A stretch of DNA of 64,000 nt from contig JBCCHF010000020.1 in the NCBI GenBank assembly GCA_039028895.1, positions 1 to 64,000 of the forward strand, written 5' to 3'. The notes under the pieces were generated by a model. It was not told the DNA's origin. It made no database searches and saw only the letters and a program-made list of their open reading frames with translations. This stretch comes from JAHDCJ01 sp039028895 (GTDB lineage: Bacteria > Bacteroidota > Bacteroidia > Chitinophagales > Saprospiraceae). Below, one piece after another: positions 17,568 through 26,415 of this stretch; within the stretch, counting starts at the first letter, position 1, and the number at the start of each line of letters is the position of its first letter. Both the position numbers and the translations under genes were made by a program.

Positions 17568-17972
17568 TTATTTTATCATCACTCCTTTTTCGCCCAGGAT
17601 AGGCACATTAGTAAAATTTGACGCTTCAAGGCTGCCTTTAACGAAAATGTATTTCTTATCATACATGTAATCATTGAGATTAAAGCTCACCCAATATTCA
17701 TTCGCCAATTTTAAAAGGTCTGGGTTAAGAATTTCAATTTTTACGTAGGATTTCCCCGCAAGATCATCAAAAAAATATCGAAGCGTTTCGGTTTTCTTGG
17801 TGTCTCCTTCAATTTCTCCGTATCCTCTGGAATTGACAAGCACATTGAGAATGGGTTCATCCTTGAGATTCAACAGATAAACATCCCAAATCTGGGCTTC
17901 GGGGTTGCCGCCTTCAGGTGTTATCGCAATAGCAACATCTTCAACTTTATATACCGGAATATCTTTTTTCAT
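17568..17972 (-). CDS. Conserved hypothetical protein downstream of lipB
   Basis: 134 aa, no signal peptide, mixed alpha/beta composition; no domain recognised. Segments such as IAITPEGGNPEAQIWDVYLLNLKD and WVSFNLNDYMYDKKYIFVKGS look well ordered. Its ATG lies 26 bases inside the end of lipB in another frame, so translation is probably coupled. It is the last gene of the pgi/pmi-lipB operon. Function unknown. Confidence 0.7.
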   Translation of the reverse strand: MKKDIPVYKVEDVAIAITPEGGNPEAQIWDVYLLNLKDEPILNVLVNSRGYGEIEGDTKKTETLRYFFDDLAGKSYVKIEILNPDLLKLANEYWVSFNLNDYMYDKKYIFVKGSLEASNFTNVPILGEKGVMIK

Positions 17973-18693
17973 AATCTTTCTTCAACACAGCTTCAAATTC
18001 AAATAATTCTGAAAAGTGCTTGACTAACAAATCGTTAACCAGACTTATATCAACTTCTTTCCCAAGTTCATTTTTGATTGATGTAACCGCTTTACCTTGT
18101 ATTCCGCAAGGAACAATAAAATTGAAATGATCAAGCTGGGTATTTACATTTAGTGCAAAGCCATGCATCGTTACCCATCGACTCAGGTGCACACCGACGG
18201 CGCAAATCTTTCGCTCTGGTAATCCCTGGTCACTTGCCAGCCAAACCCCTGACATACCTTTTATCCTGATGCCTTTCAAACCAAATTCTGCTATCGTCTT
18301 AATAACTGCTTCTTCCATGAATCGCACATACTTATGGATGTCAGTAAAGAAGTAATCGAGGTCCAGAATTGGGTAGCCTACTACCTGCCCGGGACCGTGA
18401 TAAGTGATGTCGCCTCCCCTGTTGATCTTATAAAATTCAATGCCTTTTTGGCGAAGCCCATCTTCGTTAAGCAATAAGTGTGCCTTATCACCACTTCTGC
18501 CTAATGTAAAAACAGGTGGATGCTCGCATAATAGTAACCAGTGCTTTGGATTTAGCTGATGATCATCGGATAAAGACCTGTTTTCGACCTTGATATCAAC
18601 AGCTTCCTTCAAAAATAATTTCTGAAGATCCCAGGCTTCTTTATAGTCAATTCTGCCAAGGTCAAGGATGTTTACTTTTTGCTGTTGTGGCAT
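17947..18693 (-). CDS. lipB: Octanoyl-[ACP]:protein N-octanoyltransferase
   Basis: 248 aa. Transfers octanoate from acyl carrier protein to lipoyl domains, the first step of lipoate assembly. The signature GGDITYHGPGQVVGYPILDL is intact; the catalytic Lys is in RKICAVGVH and the catalytic Cys in VPCGIQGK. Somewhat longer than E. coli LipB (213 aa) owing to N-terminal residues. It follows the phosphosugar isomerase gene by 24 bases and overlaps the next gene by 26 bases. Confidence 0.93.
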   Translation of the reverse strand: MPQQQKVNILDLGRIDYKEAWDLQKLFLKEAVDIKVENRSLSDDHQLNPKHWLLLCEHPPVFTLGRSGDKAHLLLNEDGLRQKGIEFYKINRGGDITYHGPGQVVGYPILDLDYFFTDIHKYVRFMEEAVIKTIAEFGLKGIRIKGMSGVWLASDQGLPERKICAVGVHLSRWVTMHGFALNVNTQLDHFNFIVPCGIQGKAVTSIKNELGKEVDISLVNDLLVKHFSELFEFEAVLKKDYEKRYSGI

Positions 18694-18717
18694 CTAATGA
18701 TTAATATTTTTTAGGAC

Positions 18718-19710
18718 TTACGCTTTAGCCAATTCACCTTTCAAGTAATCAATCACTTTGATTTCTACTGCATCAACACCAGGTTGCAATACTGCCAGGT
18801 ACCAGCTGATCCAATCTCCTAAATGAACCAGGTAAATTGCACGTTCCAAATGTGTCTCCCCCTTCGAATAGATCTCGATTAGCGTAGAAGAGAATTCATT
18901 CAGGATTTCTTTACAGATATCGGTTCTGACCTGGTTACGCGGTAAATCGTGCCGATTTCTTAACAACAAAACGGCAATTTCGTTCTGTTGTTTCCGCCAC
19001 CCGACCAACTCGTTATGGTTCATTTCCGGAATTACGTGGTGCCAGGCAAGCATTTTGGCGTTCTCGTTGATCTGTTGTCTCCAGCGAATGGCCACGGCTT
19101 CCATACCTTCATTGATATAAATCACAGGAATTTTCCCGATAAGGAAGCTGGCAATATGTTCTGCCCTCCTCTTGATATCTTCACTTTCTTTTTCAAGTAA
19201 ACTGGCAGATGAACTTATCTGATCAATAAGGCTGTTATCAATCAATCCAAGTTTGTGTAGTACAAATAGTTGCTGAACTACAGAATGCCCCATGCAGGCC
19301 CGAGGAGATGGTTTTCCGCCAGGTAATTTGATAAAATCGTATTTATTGGTTGTGGCCTGCTCCTCTAATTTGCCTCCGGAAGCAATACAAACTACCTTTG
19401 CTCCTTTATCTTTCACCTGGTGAAAAGCCTGAAGAGTTTCTTCAGTATTCCCTGAATATGAAGAACAGATTACCAATGTCGATTTTCCTACATGCCCAGG
19501 CACGGTGTACCCCTTATTTACACTTATTGGTACCGGGCAATGGTCAGCTACGAATTCGCTCAAAAAATTACCGCCAATAGCCGATCCGCCCATTCCACAT
19601 ACTAGGATATGGGTAATTGGCTCACTATGTGCTGTTATGCTCGCATTCTTTCCGATCTCAAGTGCTTCCCTAAGTTGTTGCGGAAAATCTTGGATGAGTT
19701 TATCCATCAT
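18718..19710 (-). CDS. Bifunctional phosphoglucose/phosphomannose isomerase family (SIS domain)
   Basis: 330 aa. N-terminal SIS domain with VCGMGGSAIGGNFLSEF (about residues 32-48) and CSSYSGNTEETLQAF (about 82-96), the phosphosugar-binding loops of the archaeal/bacterial PGI/PMI family, then PGGKPSPRACMGHS and the catalytic-region segment MNHNELVGW. It interconverts glucose 6-phosphate or mannose 6-phosphate with fructose 6-phosphate. First gene of the operon with lipB; a TATCTTTG element lies 24 bases upstream. Divergent from yraN. Confidence 0.85.
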   Translation of the reverse strand: MMDKLIQDFPQQLREALEIGKNASITAHSEPITHILVCGMGGSAIGGNFLSEFVADHCPVPISVNKGYTVPGHVGKSTLVICSSYSGNTEETLQAFHQVKDKGAKVVCIASGGKLEEQATTNKYDFIKLPGGKPSPRACMGHSVVQQLFVLHKLGLIDNSLIDQISSSASLLEKESEDIKRRAEHIASFLIGKIPVIYINEGMEAVAIRWRQQINENAKMLAWHHVIPEMNHNELVGWRKQQNEIAVLLLRNRHDLPRNQVRTDICKEILNEFSSTLIEIYSKGETHLERAIYLVHLGDWISWYLAVLQPGVDAVEIKVIDYLKGELAKA

Positions 19711-19734
19711 AATTTATTAATTTTAGGTAGGCCG

Positions 19735-19742
19735 CAAAGATA
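19735..19742 (-). promoter_or_regulatory. -7 element TATCTTTG for the isomerase-lipB operon
   Basis: The minus strand reads TATCTTTG followed by CGG, 24 bases before the ATG at 19710. Same octamer as at the rpmE2, rplS and M42 peptidase genes. Confidence 0.5.
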
Positions 19743-19750
19743 GTCAAAAC

Positions 19751-20110
19751 ATGGATAAACATCTGGAATTAGGCAGGCGTGGAGAACAAATTGCAAAGCA
19801 ATTTCTGGAAGATAATGGATATACAATTATTGATTATAACTGGAAAGCCGGCAAGACTGAAATTGATATCATTTCCTGGAAAGATAATATCTTGAATTTC
19901 GTGGAAGTAAAGACCCGGATGACAAATAATTTTGCCAACCCCGAAGATGCTGTATGTCGGTATAAAGAAAACGCCTATTATCACACTGCTTCAGCTTTTT
20001 TAGACCTGCTTAATCACGAATCCGAGATTCGCTTTGACATCATTGCGATCACAATGGCCCCTGAGTTTGAAATAATCCATTTTCAGGATGCATTTTTTCC
20101 TTCGTGGTAA
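19751..20110 (+). CDS. yraN: YraN/UPF0102 family nuclease-fold protein
   Basis: 119 aa. The family pattern is clear: LGRRGEQIAKQFLEDNGY at the N-terminus, then the PD-(D/E)xK-like core EIDIIS..NFVEVKTR (Asp and Glu-x-Lys), and a C-terminal FDIIAI strand. The family has a restriction-endonuclease-like fold; its role is not established. Its 3' end is 43 bases upstream of rpmE2, whose promoter begins just after this gene. Confidence 0.88.
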   Translation: MDKHLELGRRGEQIAKQFLEDNGYTIIDYNWKAGKTEIDIISWKDNILNFVEVKTRMTNNFANPEDAVCRYKENAYYHTASAFLDLLNHESEIRFDIIAITMAPEFEIIHFQDAFFPSW

Positions 20111-20122
20111 GAAAAAAAGTAT

Positions 20123-20130
20123 TATCTTTG
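20123..20130 (+). promoter_or_regulatory. -7 element TATCTTTG for rpmE2
   Basis: Perfect TAnnTTTG match 23 bases upstream of the rpmE2 ATG. The ten bases TTATCTTTGC are identical to the rplS promoter region at 63502-63511 on the other strand. Confidence 0.6.
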
Positions 20131-20153
20131 CATCCGATAAAATTAAACATGAC

Positions 20154-20438
20154 ATGAAAAAGGGAATACATCCAGATAATTACAGACTAGTAGTTTTTCG
20201 CGATATCTCAAACGGTGATGAGTTCATTACACGTACCACTGCTCCTACAAAAGAGACCACGACATGGAAAGATGGTAACGAGTATCCACTGATCAAAATC
20301 GAGATCAGCTCTACTTCACATCCGTTCTACACAGGTAAAATGAAATTCGTTGATACGGCTGGTCGTATTGATAAATTCAATAAGAAATTTGCAAAGTTTG
20401 CTAAGAAATCTCCTGCTGCCGATAAGGAAGAGGCTTAG
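20154..20438 (+). CDS. rpmE2: 50S ribosomal protein L31 type B
   Basis: 94 aa from the ATG at 20154; an in-frame extension of 22 codons upstream crosses the promoter and is not used. It starts MKKGIHPDNYR and has SSTSHPFYTGK.KFVDTAGRIDKFNKKF, the L31 signature. It has no cysteine at all, so it is the zinc-independent B form. The C-terminus has a short Lys/Ala/Glu extension. A strong terminator follows 24 bases after the stop. Confidence 0.95.
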   Translation: MKKGIHPDNYRLVVFRDISNGDEFITRTTAPTKETTTWKDGNEYPLIKIEISSTSHPFYTGKMKFVDTAGRIDKFNKKFAKFAKKSPAADKEEA

Positions 20439-20462
20439 TCAAATTTTCTTAAAAGATACACG

Positions 20463-20491
20463 AAGCCCCAATTTATGTTGGGGCTTTTTTA
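20463..20491 (+). terminator. Rho-independent terminator of rpmE2
   Basis: AAGCCCCAA / TTGGGGCTT (20463-20471, 20478-20486) with a 6-base loop, continuing into a T run. It ends just before the GlmU-like gene. Confidence 0.85.
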
Positions 20492-20501
20492 TTTTTAGGC
20501 C

Positions 20502-21701
20502 ATGGAAAACATCATTCTTTTTGATGACAAATCCTACAAGCAGCTTTACCCGCTGACAATGACGAGACCCGTTTGCGAACTAAGGGTTGGTATACTGCGG
20601 ATTCGTGAAAAATGGGAACTCTGGTTTAATAATAAGGCTTCCCATTTAACATCGGATTATCTCCAGCGCAAATTCCCGTTAAAAGTAAAAAAGCGTAATC
20701 TTGTTATTAATGGCGGAGTATTGCCAAGTCCTTCATTATGCGAAGAGATCATCGAGTTGAGGGAAGGTGAAGCTATTCTTCAGGGTGAAACATTGATCGT
20801 GGCCAAATTTTCCGACAAACAGTTTGACGTTCTTACCAAAACGCGCTCACTCGGAGGCTTTGTGCACCATCAGACTCAAGCCGAGTTCTTGAAGGTTGAA
20901 CAATTGTGGCAAATATTCCGATTTAATCATGAAGCGATTGCCTCAGATTATGAAAAATTAACAAAAGGCCGCCTTTCCGAAGCACTCAGTCCTACAAACA
21001 ACCTAATAGGCAATAAGCGAAATCTATTTATTGAAGAAGGAGCAAGGATTGAATGCTCAAATCTGAATGTCGAAAACGGGCCTATTTATATTGGTAAAAA
21101 TGCCCAGGTTATGGAAGGCTCTAACATTAGGGGCCCTTTTGCCCTTGGAAATGGGTCAACCGTAAAAATGGGCACCAAAATTTATGGGGCGACCACAATT
21201 GGTCCGAAATGTAAAGTGGGCGGTGAGATCAGTAACATCGTGATGATCGGCAATGCCAACAAAGGTCATGAGGGATACCTGGGCAACTCTGTGCTTGGTG
21301 AATGGTGTAACATTGGTGCTGATTCTAATTCATCCAATTTGAAAAACAATTACGCTGAAGTTCGATTATGGGATTACGTTACCGGAGGATTTATACCCAC
21401 TGGTTTGCAATTTTGCGGATTGATTATGGGTGATCATTCCAAATGCGGCATCAATACAATGTTCAACACAGGCACGGTTGTCGGTGTTTCAGCAAATATT
21501 TTTGGCTCGGGGTTTCCCAGAAACTTTATCCCTTCATTTACATGGGGAGGAGCTGGTGGATTTAGTACATATCGTATATCCAAAGTATTGGAGACTGCAG
21601 AAAAGGTTATGAAACGACGCAATACCCCACTTACAGAAATCGACCAAAATATCCTTGAGCATATTTATAGGCTTACTTCTAGTTATAGGAAATGGGAATA
21701 A
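20502..21701 (+). CDS. GlmU-like sugar nucleotidyltransferase / left-handed beta-helix protein
   Basis: 399 aa. The N-terminus (MENIILFDDKSYKQLYPLTMTRPVCELRVG) is the Bacteroidota GlmU-like variant in which the usual nucleotide-binding LAAGxGTR loop is not seen. The C-terminal half (about residues 180-370) is a hexapeptide-repeat left-handed beta-helix (IEEGARIECSNLNVENGPIYIGKNAQV, IYGATTIGPKCKVGGEIS), as in GlmU acetyltransferase domains. Probably acts on hexosamine phosphates, but the enzymatic step is not certain because the pyrophosphorylase loop is not canonical. The frameshifted methyltransferase gene follows after 23 bases. Confidence 0.75.
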   Translation: MENIILFDDKSYKQLYPLTMTRPVCELRVGILRIREKWELWFNNKASHLTSDYLQRKFPLKVKKRNLVINGGVLPSPSLCEEIIELREGEAILQGETLIVAKFSDKQFDVLTKTRSLGGFVHHQTQAEFLKVEQLWQIFRFNHEAIASDYEKLTKGRLSEALSPTNNLIGNKRNLFIEEGARIECSNLNVENGPIYIGKNAQVMEGSNIRGPFALGNGSTVKMGTKIYGATTIGPKCKVGGEISNIVMIGNANKGHEGYLGNSVLGEWCNIGADSNSSNLKNNYAEVRLWDYVTGGFIPTGLQFCGLIMGDHSKCGINTMFNTGTVVGVSANIFGSGFPRNFIPSFTWGGAGGFSTYRISKVLETAEKVMKRRNTPLTEIDQNILEHIYRLTSSYRKWE

Positions 21702-21724
21702 ACTGATCACGTCGATTAATTTTC

Positions 21725-22395
21725 ATGAAACAGCCACTTTGGAAAAAACTGGTAAGCTACGTTTACGAATTTTCCGTAGAATGCATCGAAGGGAAATTCA
21801 ACCCCTACCTGGAAGTCCTTTATAGCAAGGGAAGGTACCAACTGGCCACGGAAAATGCGATATATTCTCATGAAGATCTGTATACCAACTATTTTGAAGC
21901 ATTCGTCAAAATTCAACTAAATCAACAATCCATTGACAATGTACTTATCCTTGGACTTGGTTTGGGAAGTATCCCGGTTATGTTGGAAAACAATTTTGGA
22001 AAATCATATCATTACACCCAGTCGAACTGGATGAGGAGGTTATCTACCTGGCCAACAAATATGGTCTTAATCAATTGGCTTCTCCCATAGAGTACGTCTG
22101 TGCTGATGCCCGGCTTTTCGTCATGCAGTGTGAACAGGCTTTTGATCTGATTTGTGTAGATCTTTTCATGGATGACCTGATTCCTGACCAGTTTCTTGAG
22201 GCTGATTTCCTTTTAGGCATCCGCGAGTTACTGGCACCAGGAGGATTGGTCATGTATAATTGCCTTGCGGCGAATGATATGGATACCAAGGCGACATCTT
22301 CCTTTTTTAATCAAACTTTCAAAACTGTTTTCCCCAAAGGCATTTATCTTGACGTCCATAAAAATTGGATGCTGTTAAATCGGCCAATTAATTAA
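21725..22395 (+). pseudogene. Spermidine-synthase-like methyltransferase, one-base frameshift
   Basis: Two overlapping frames encode one Rossmann-fold protein. The first (from 21725) gives residues up to SAM/decarboxy-SAM motif I (VLILGLGLGSIPVML) and then drifts into unrelated sequence. The other frame gives PVELDEEVIYLANKYG (the acidic ELD motif expected next), then CADARLFV and FDLICVDLFMDD (motifs of spermidine-synthase-like proteins), and runs to 22395. Adding one base in the C run at 22017-22019 joins them smoothly (about 223 aa). So either the gene is recently broken or one C is missing from the sequence. Substrate unknown. Confidence 0.8.
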
Positions 22396-22507
22396 TGCAT
22401 AATTTTTGCCTGTTAAATAGTAAACCAGAAAAGAGATTTTTGAAATTTATAGGAACTCATTTCCGATAATTTCGTTAAACTAAAAAGTAAATTTTCACTT
22501 ACCGATT

Positions 22508-24901
22508 ATGCTACTTGCACCGTCCGATCTTTACGAGAAATTAGAGTTTAACAAGATTTTGTCTATCCTTGAGGATTATTGCTATGGAGAACCTGGTAAG
22601 GATCGGGTTAAAAAGATCTCATTCCAAACCACAAAATTTATTCTTGAAAGAGTACTCAACGAAGTTGACGAATTCAGAATTGCCCTTGACCAAAACCATA
22701 TGGTTCCAACAGGATATTATCCTGATCTTAAGGAAGAGGAAAGGATGTTGAGTATTGAAGGGTTTGTTTTAAGTGAAAGTCAACTACTTAATATAGCCAC
22801 ACTACTCAGGCAGGTAAATCGACTCTTTCAGTTTTTTAAGCAAAGTAAAAGAGAGCTCTACCCTTTCCTTTTTGACATTATTAAACCTTTTGATTTTGCG
22901 GATGATCTGTTGGCAGCTGTTGACAAGGCAATTGATGAAGAAGGCAACATCAAACCAGATGCCTCACGAGAATTGGCACGTATCCGAAGCCTTCAGGTTT
23001 CCAAGCGCAAAGAGCTAGAGCGCGTTTTCAGAAATATTATTAACCAGTTTAAAAATAAAGGCTGGTTGAAAGATACTGAAGAAAGTTTCAGGAATGGCAG
23101 ACGTGTCTTAACCGTAGCGTCGGAGCATAAACGCAAAATGCGTGGTATCATCCATGATGAATCCGCTACAGGAAAAACTGCCTATGTAGAACCGGAGTCT
23201 GTTATCCCGATCAATAATGATCTCTTTGATCTTTACAATGAAGAAAAGAGAGAAATTTACCGAATCCTCCGCGACCTGAGTGACAGGATCAGACCTTATC
23301 TGAAATTACTGGTGGCATATCGTGAAGTGCTTTCAAGAATGGATGTCATCCAGGCCAAAGCCCAACTCGGAAGAAGTTTTAATGGTCGTAGACCTAAATT
23401 GGTCGAAGGTCCATTTCTAGGCATAAAGAAGGCCTTTCATCCCCTTCTTCTACTCAAAAATAATAAGGAAGGAAAGGTCACTGTGCCGTTTGATCTGTCT
23501 TTGCTCAATGAGAACCGCATTCTGGTATTGAGTGGCCCCAATGCTGGTGGCAAGTCCATATGTTTGAAATCAGTAGGTCTCCTGCAATTAATGGTCCAGG
23601 CAGGTATGCTGGTGCCAGTGAATGAAGACAGTGAGTTTGGGATATTCGAACAGCTTTTCATTGATATCGGCGATCAGCAGTCTCTTGAAGATGAGTTAAG
23701 CACCTATAGTTCTCGTTTGCATAACATGAAAGTATTCCTTGAAAAGGCAAATGATAAAACCTTGATTCTCATAGATGAATTCGGTAGCGGGACTGATCCA
23801 AAAATCGGAGGAGCAATTGCGGAAGCCATGTTGAAAGACCTTAATGCGGTTAAGATATTTGGAGTTATTACCACCCACTATTCCAATCTTAAGGTCTATG
23901 CATTCCGCCAAAAAGGCATTGTTAATGGTAGTATGACATTTGACAAGGACAACCTCGCCCCGACCTATCAATTACAGATCGGGAAGCCTGGTAGTTCTTA
24001 TGCATTTGAAATTGCGCAAAAAAGTGGTTTGGGTAAAAAGATCATCAACTATGCGCGAAAGAAGACTGGAGCCAACGAGAAAGCCATGGACGAGTTGCTC
24101 GTTAGCCTGCAAAAAGAAAAGCAGGAACTCAGCGAGAAATTGCAAGAGGCAGTGGAAAAACAGAAAAACCTCGACAGGCTGATCAAAGCCTATGAAAAAA
24201 TGTCAAAAGATTTGGAAGTCAATCGCAAAAGACTCAAACTGGAGAAGAAACAGCATTCACTACAAGATACTGCCAGGACTAATAAGGAATTAGAAAAACT
24301 TATCAGGGAGATTCGCGAAGAAAAGAACGAACAAAAAGCTAAAGCACTGCTTGCTGAAACCAAAGAAAAAAGGAAGCAACTCACTGTAGAAGTCGGTACG
24401 CTCAACGAAGATATATACCACAAACCCAGAAAGAAGTCAAAATCAGATGATCGGGAAATTGTCGTAGGTGATTATGTCCGTCTTTTATCAGGAGGAGATA
24501 TTGCAATGGTAGAATCCATTCGTAAAAATAATGCTGTAATCGTCGTTAATAACCTCAGGATGACAGTCAAAGTTCGCGATATCCGGCATGCTGATGCGCC
24601 TATTCATTCTCCAACGAAAGGTAAAATACAAACCGATACTGTGCACTCTGTTGCATCATTTGTCAATAAACTAGACCTCAGAGGCATGAGAAGAGACGAG
24701 GCTTTGAAGACACTTGAATCATTTATCGATGAGGCGTTAATCGCAAATGGTTCAGAAGTCAGGATCATTCATGGAAAAGGAGATGGCATTTTGCGCGAAG
24801 CTGTCAAAACCAAACTTCGGGAGTATAATGAAATCACTTTGATCAGGCATGAAGAACCGGAAAAAGGAGGTGATGGCGTAACTGTAGCCGAACTCGGTTA
24901 A
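22508..24901 (+). CDS. mutS2: Endonuclease MutS2
   Basis: 797 aa, the usual MutS2 length. The N-terminal core/clamp region carries no MutS mismatch-recognition domain. Walker A is GPNAGGKS at about residues 343-350 and Walker B LILIDEFGSGTDP at about 418. A long coiled coil (about 525-640, rich in Glu/Lys) is followed by a C-terminal Smr nuclease domain with LDLRGM at about 721 and IIHGKGDGILR. MutS2 acts on recombination intermediates and, in some bacteria, on collided ribosomes. No genes of MutS/MutL mismatch repair are nearby; a photolyase-family gene follows. Confidence 0.95.
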   Translation: MLLAPSDLYEKLEFNKILSILEDYCYGEPGKDRVKKISFQTTKFILERVLNEVDEFRIALDQNHMVPTGYYPDLKEEERMLSIEGFVLSESQLLNIATLLRQVNRLFQFFKQSKRELYPFLFDIIKPFDFADDLLAAVDKAIDEEGNIKPDASRELARIRSLQVSKRKELERVFRNIINQFKNKGWLKDTEESFRNGRRVLTVASEHKRKMRGIIHDESATGKTAYVEPESVIPINNDLFDLYNEEKREIYRILRDLSDRIRPYLKLLVAYREVLSRMDVIQAKAQLGRSFNGRRPKLVEGPFLGIKKAFHPLLLLKNNKEGKVTVPFDLSLLNENRILVLSGPNAGGKSICLKSVGLLQLMVQAGMLVPVNEDSEFGIFEQLFIDIGDQQSLEDELSTYSSRLHNMKVFLEKANDKTLILIDEFGSGTDPKIGGAIAEAMLKDLNAVKIFGVITTHYSNLKVYAFRQKGIVNGSMTFDKDNLAPTYQLQIGKPGSSYAFEIAQKSGLGKKIINYARKKTGANEKAMDELLVSLQKEKQELSEKLQEAVEKQKNLDRLIKAYEKMSKDLEVNRKRLKLEKKQHSLQDTARTNKELEKLIREIREEKNEQKAKALLAETKEKRKQLTVEVGTLNEDIYHKPRKKSKSDDREIVVGDYVRLLSGGDIAMVESIRKNNAVIVVNNLRMTVKVRDIRHADAPIHSPTKGKIQTDTVHSVASFVNKLDLRGMRRDEALKTLESFIDEALIANGSEVRIIHGKGDGILREAVKTKLREYNEITLIRHEEPEKGGDGVTVAELG

Positions 24902-24931
24902 AAAATTGAAATCTTGCCAACATTACGACTG

Positions 24932-24939
24932 TAAATTTG
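24932..24939 (+). promoter_or_regulatory. -7 element TAAATTTG for the cryptochrome gene
   Basis: Perfect TAnnTTTG match 30 bases before the ATG at 24970; a TTG stands 23 bases upstream (24906-24908), within the allowed spacing. Confidence 0.45.
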
Positions 24940-24969
24940 TTATATTTCAAATTAAAAGTCACCTGATTT

Positions 24970-26403
24970 ATGAAGCCACGACGAATAGTGGTATGGTTTC
25001 GCCAAGACCTTCGACTTCACGACAATGAAGCCCTCCATTATGCATTAGAACGATGCGATGAAATTATCCCTGTTTATGTCTTTGATGAGCGCCAGGTAAC
25101 CGGTAAATCGAAGTATGGTTTCGCCAAGACTGGTCGATACAGAGCTAAATTCCTAATCGAAGCTGTTGAAGATTTAAGAAATTCATTCAGAAAGCGCGGA
25201 AGTGACCTTATCGTAAGATTTGGCAAACCGGAAGAAGAAGTTTACAAAATAGCCAAAGCCACAAGAGCAAGCTGGGTATACTGCAACCGGGAACGAACCC
25301 AGGAAGAAGTCGATGTCCAAAATGCCCTGGAGGGGAACTTGTGGCGAATAGGCATAGAAGTCAACTATTTCAGGGGAAAAATGCTTTATTACACCCAGGA
25401 TCTCCCTTTCCCCGTTTCGCACACTCCCGACACGTTCACTTCTTTCCGAAAGGAAGTAGAAAAGATTGTGCCCGTAAGAGAGCCTTTCGCTATACCAAAT
25501 GAGGTAAAGCCTGTTACATTCAATATTGATTCGGGAAAAATTATTACCCTGTCTGATTTCGGGTATGAAGCATTTGAGTCCGACTCAAGAGCAGTGCTGG
25601 ATTTTAAAGGCGGTGAAACCGCAGCATTGGCAAGAGTACAGAAATATCTCTGGGAAAAGGATTTATTGCGGCAATATAAAGAAACCAGGAACGGTCTTAT
25701 TGGCGGAGATTATTCCTCAAAGCTGTCTCCATGGTTATCTTTGGGATGTGTGTCTCCGAAGCTGGTATACTTTGAAGTAAGAAAGTATGAAGCTGAGCGC
25801 ATTTCCAACCAATCAACATACTGGCTCATCTTCGAATTATTATGGCGGGATTATTTCCGTTTGATGGGCAAAAAGCATGGTAATAACATCTTCAAGAGAG
25901 GCGGTATCAAGCAACAAATAAATTCTGAATTGCAAGACGATATGGTCAGCTTCAGAATTTGGAAAGAAGCGCGTACCGGAGTTCCTTTTATTGATGCGAA
26001 CCTCAGGGAATTAAACCTTACGGGGTTCATGTCTAATCGTGGGCGACAGAACGTAGCCAGCTTTCTGGTACATGATCTAAAAGTGAATTGGCAAATTGGG
26101 GCAGAATACTTTGAATCTCTGTTGCTCGATTACGATCCTTGCAGCAATTGGGGCAATTGGAATTATATTGCGGGTGTTGGTACTGATCCGAGGGAAGATC
26201 GCTATTTCAATATTATTTCCCAGGCTAAACGATATGACCCTCATGGTGATTATGTCAAATTGTGGATTCCAGAGTTAATTGAAGTGCCTGCAAAGAAAAT
26301 CCATCAACCTGATCTGCTGAGTTCTGAAGAGCAAGACATTGTCCATGTTCGATTAGGAGATGATTACCCAAATCCTATTTTTAAAACAACGCGTTGGACC
26401 TAA
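24970..26403 (+). CDS. DASH-type cryptochrome / photolyase family flavoprotein
   Basis: 477 aa. N-terminal antenna-binding alpha/beta domain begins VVWFRQDLRLHDNEAL; the C-terminal FAD domain includes SPWLSLGCVSPK, ELLWRDYFR, TGFMSNRGRQNVASFL and the DASH-like YDPCSNWGNWNYIAGVGTDPRE. DASH proteins bind FAD and a folate antenna and repair cyclobutane dimers chiefly in single-stranded DNA. The gene has its own -7 element and is followed, after 12 bases, by the small TPR membrane protein. Confidence 0.93.
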   Translation: MKPRRIVVWFRQDLRLHDNEALHYALERCDEIIPVYVFDERQVTGKSKYGFAKTGRYRAKFLIEAVEDLRNSFRKRGSDLIVRFGKPEEEVYKIAKATRASWVYCNRERTQEEVDVQNALEGNLWRIGIEVNYFRGKMLYYTQDLPFPVSHTPDTFTSFRKEVEKIVPVREPFAIPNEVKPVTFNIDSGKIITLSDFGYEAFESDSRAVLDFKGGETAALARVQKYLWEKDLLRQYKETRNGLIGGDYSSKLSPWLSLGCVSPKLVYFEVRKYEAERISNQSTYWLIFELLWRDYFRLMGKKHGNNIFKRGGIKQQINSELQDDMVSFRIWKEARTGVPFIDANLRELNLTGFMSNRGRQNVASFLVHDLKVNWQIGAEYFESLLLDYDPCSNWGNWNYIAGVGTDPREDRYFNIISQAKRYDPHGDYVKLWIPELIEVPAKKIHQPDLLSSEEQDIVHVRLGDDYPNPIFKTTRWT

Positions 26404-26415
26404 TATATTTGCCTT

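Noticed and set aside
20088..20153. 22-codon N-terminal extension of L31
   Set aside because: It covers the TATCTTTG promoter and is absent from L31 proteins; MKKGIHP is the normal start.
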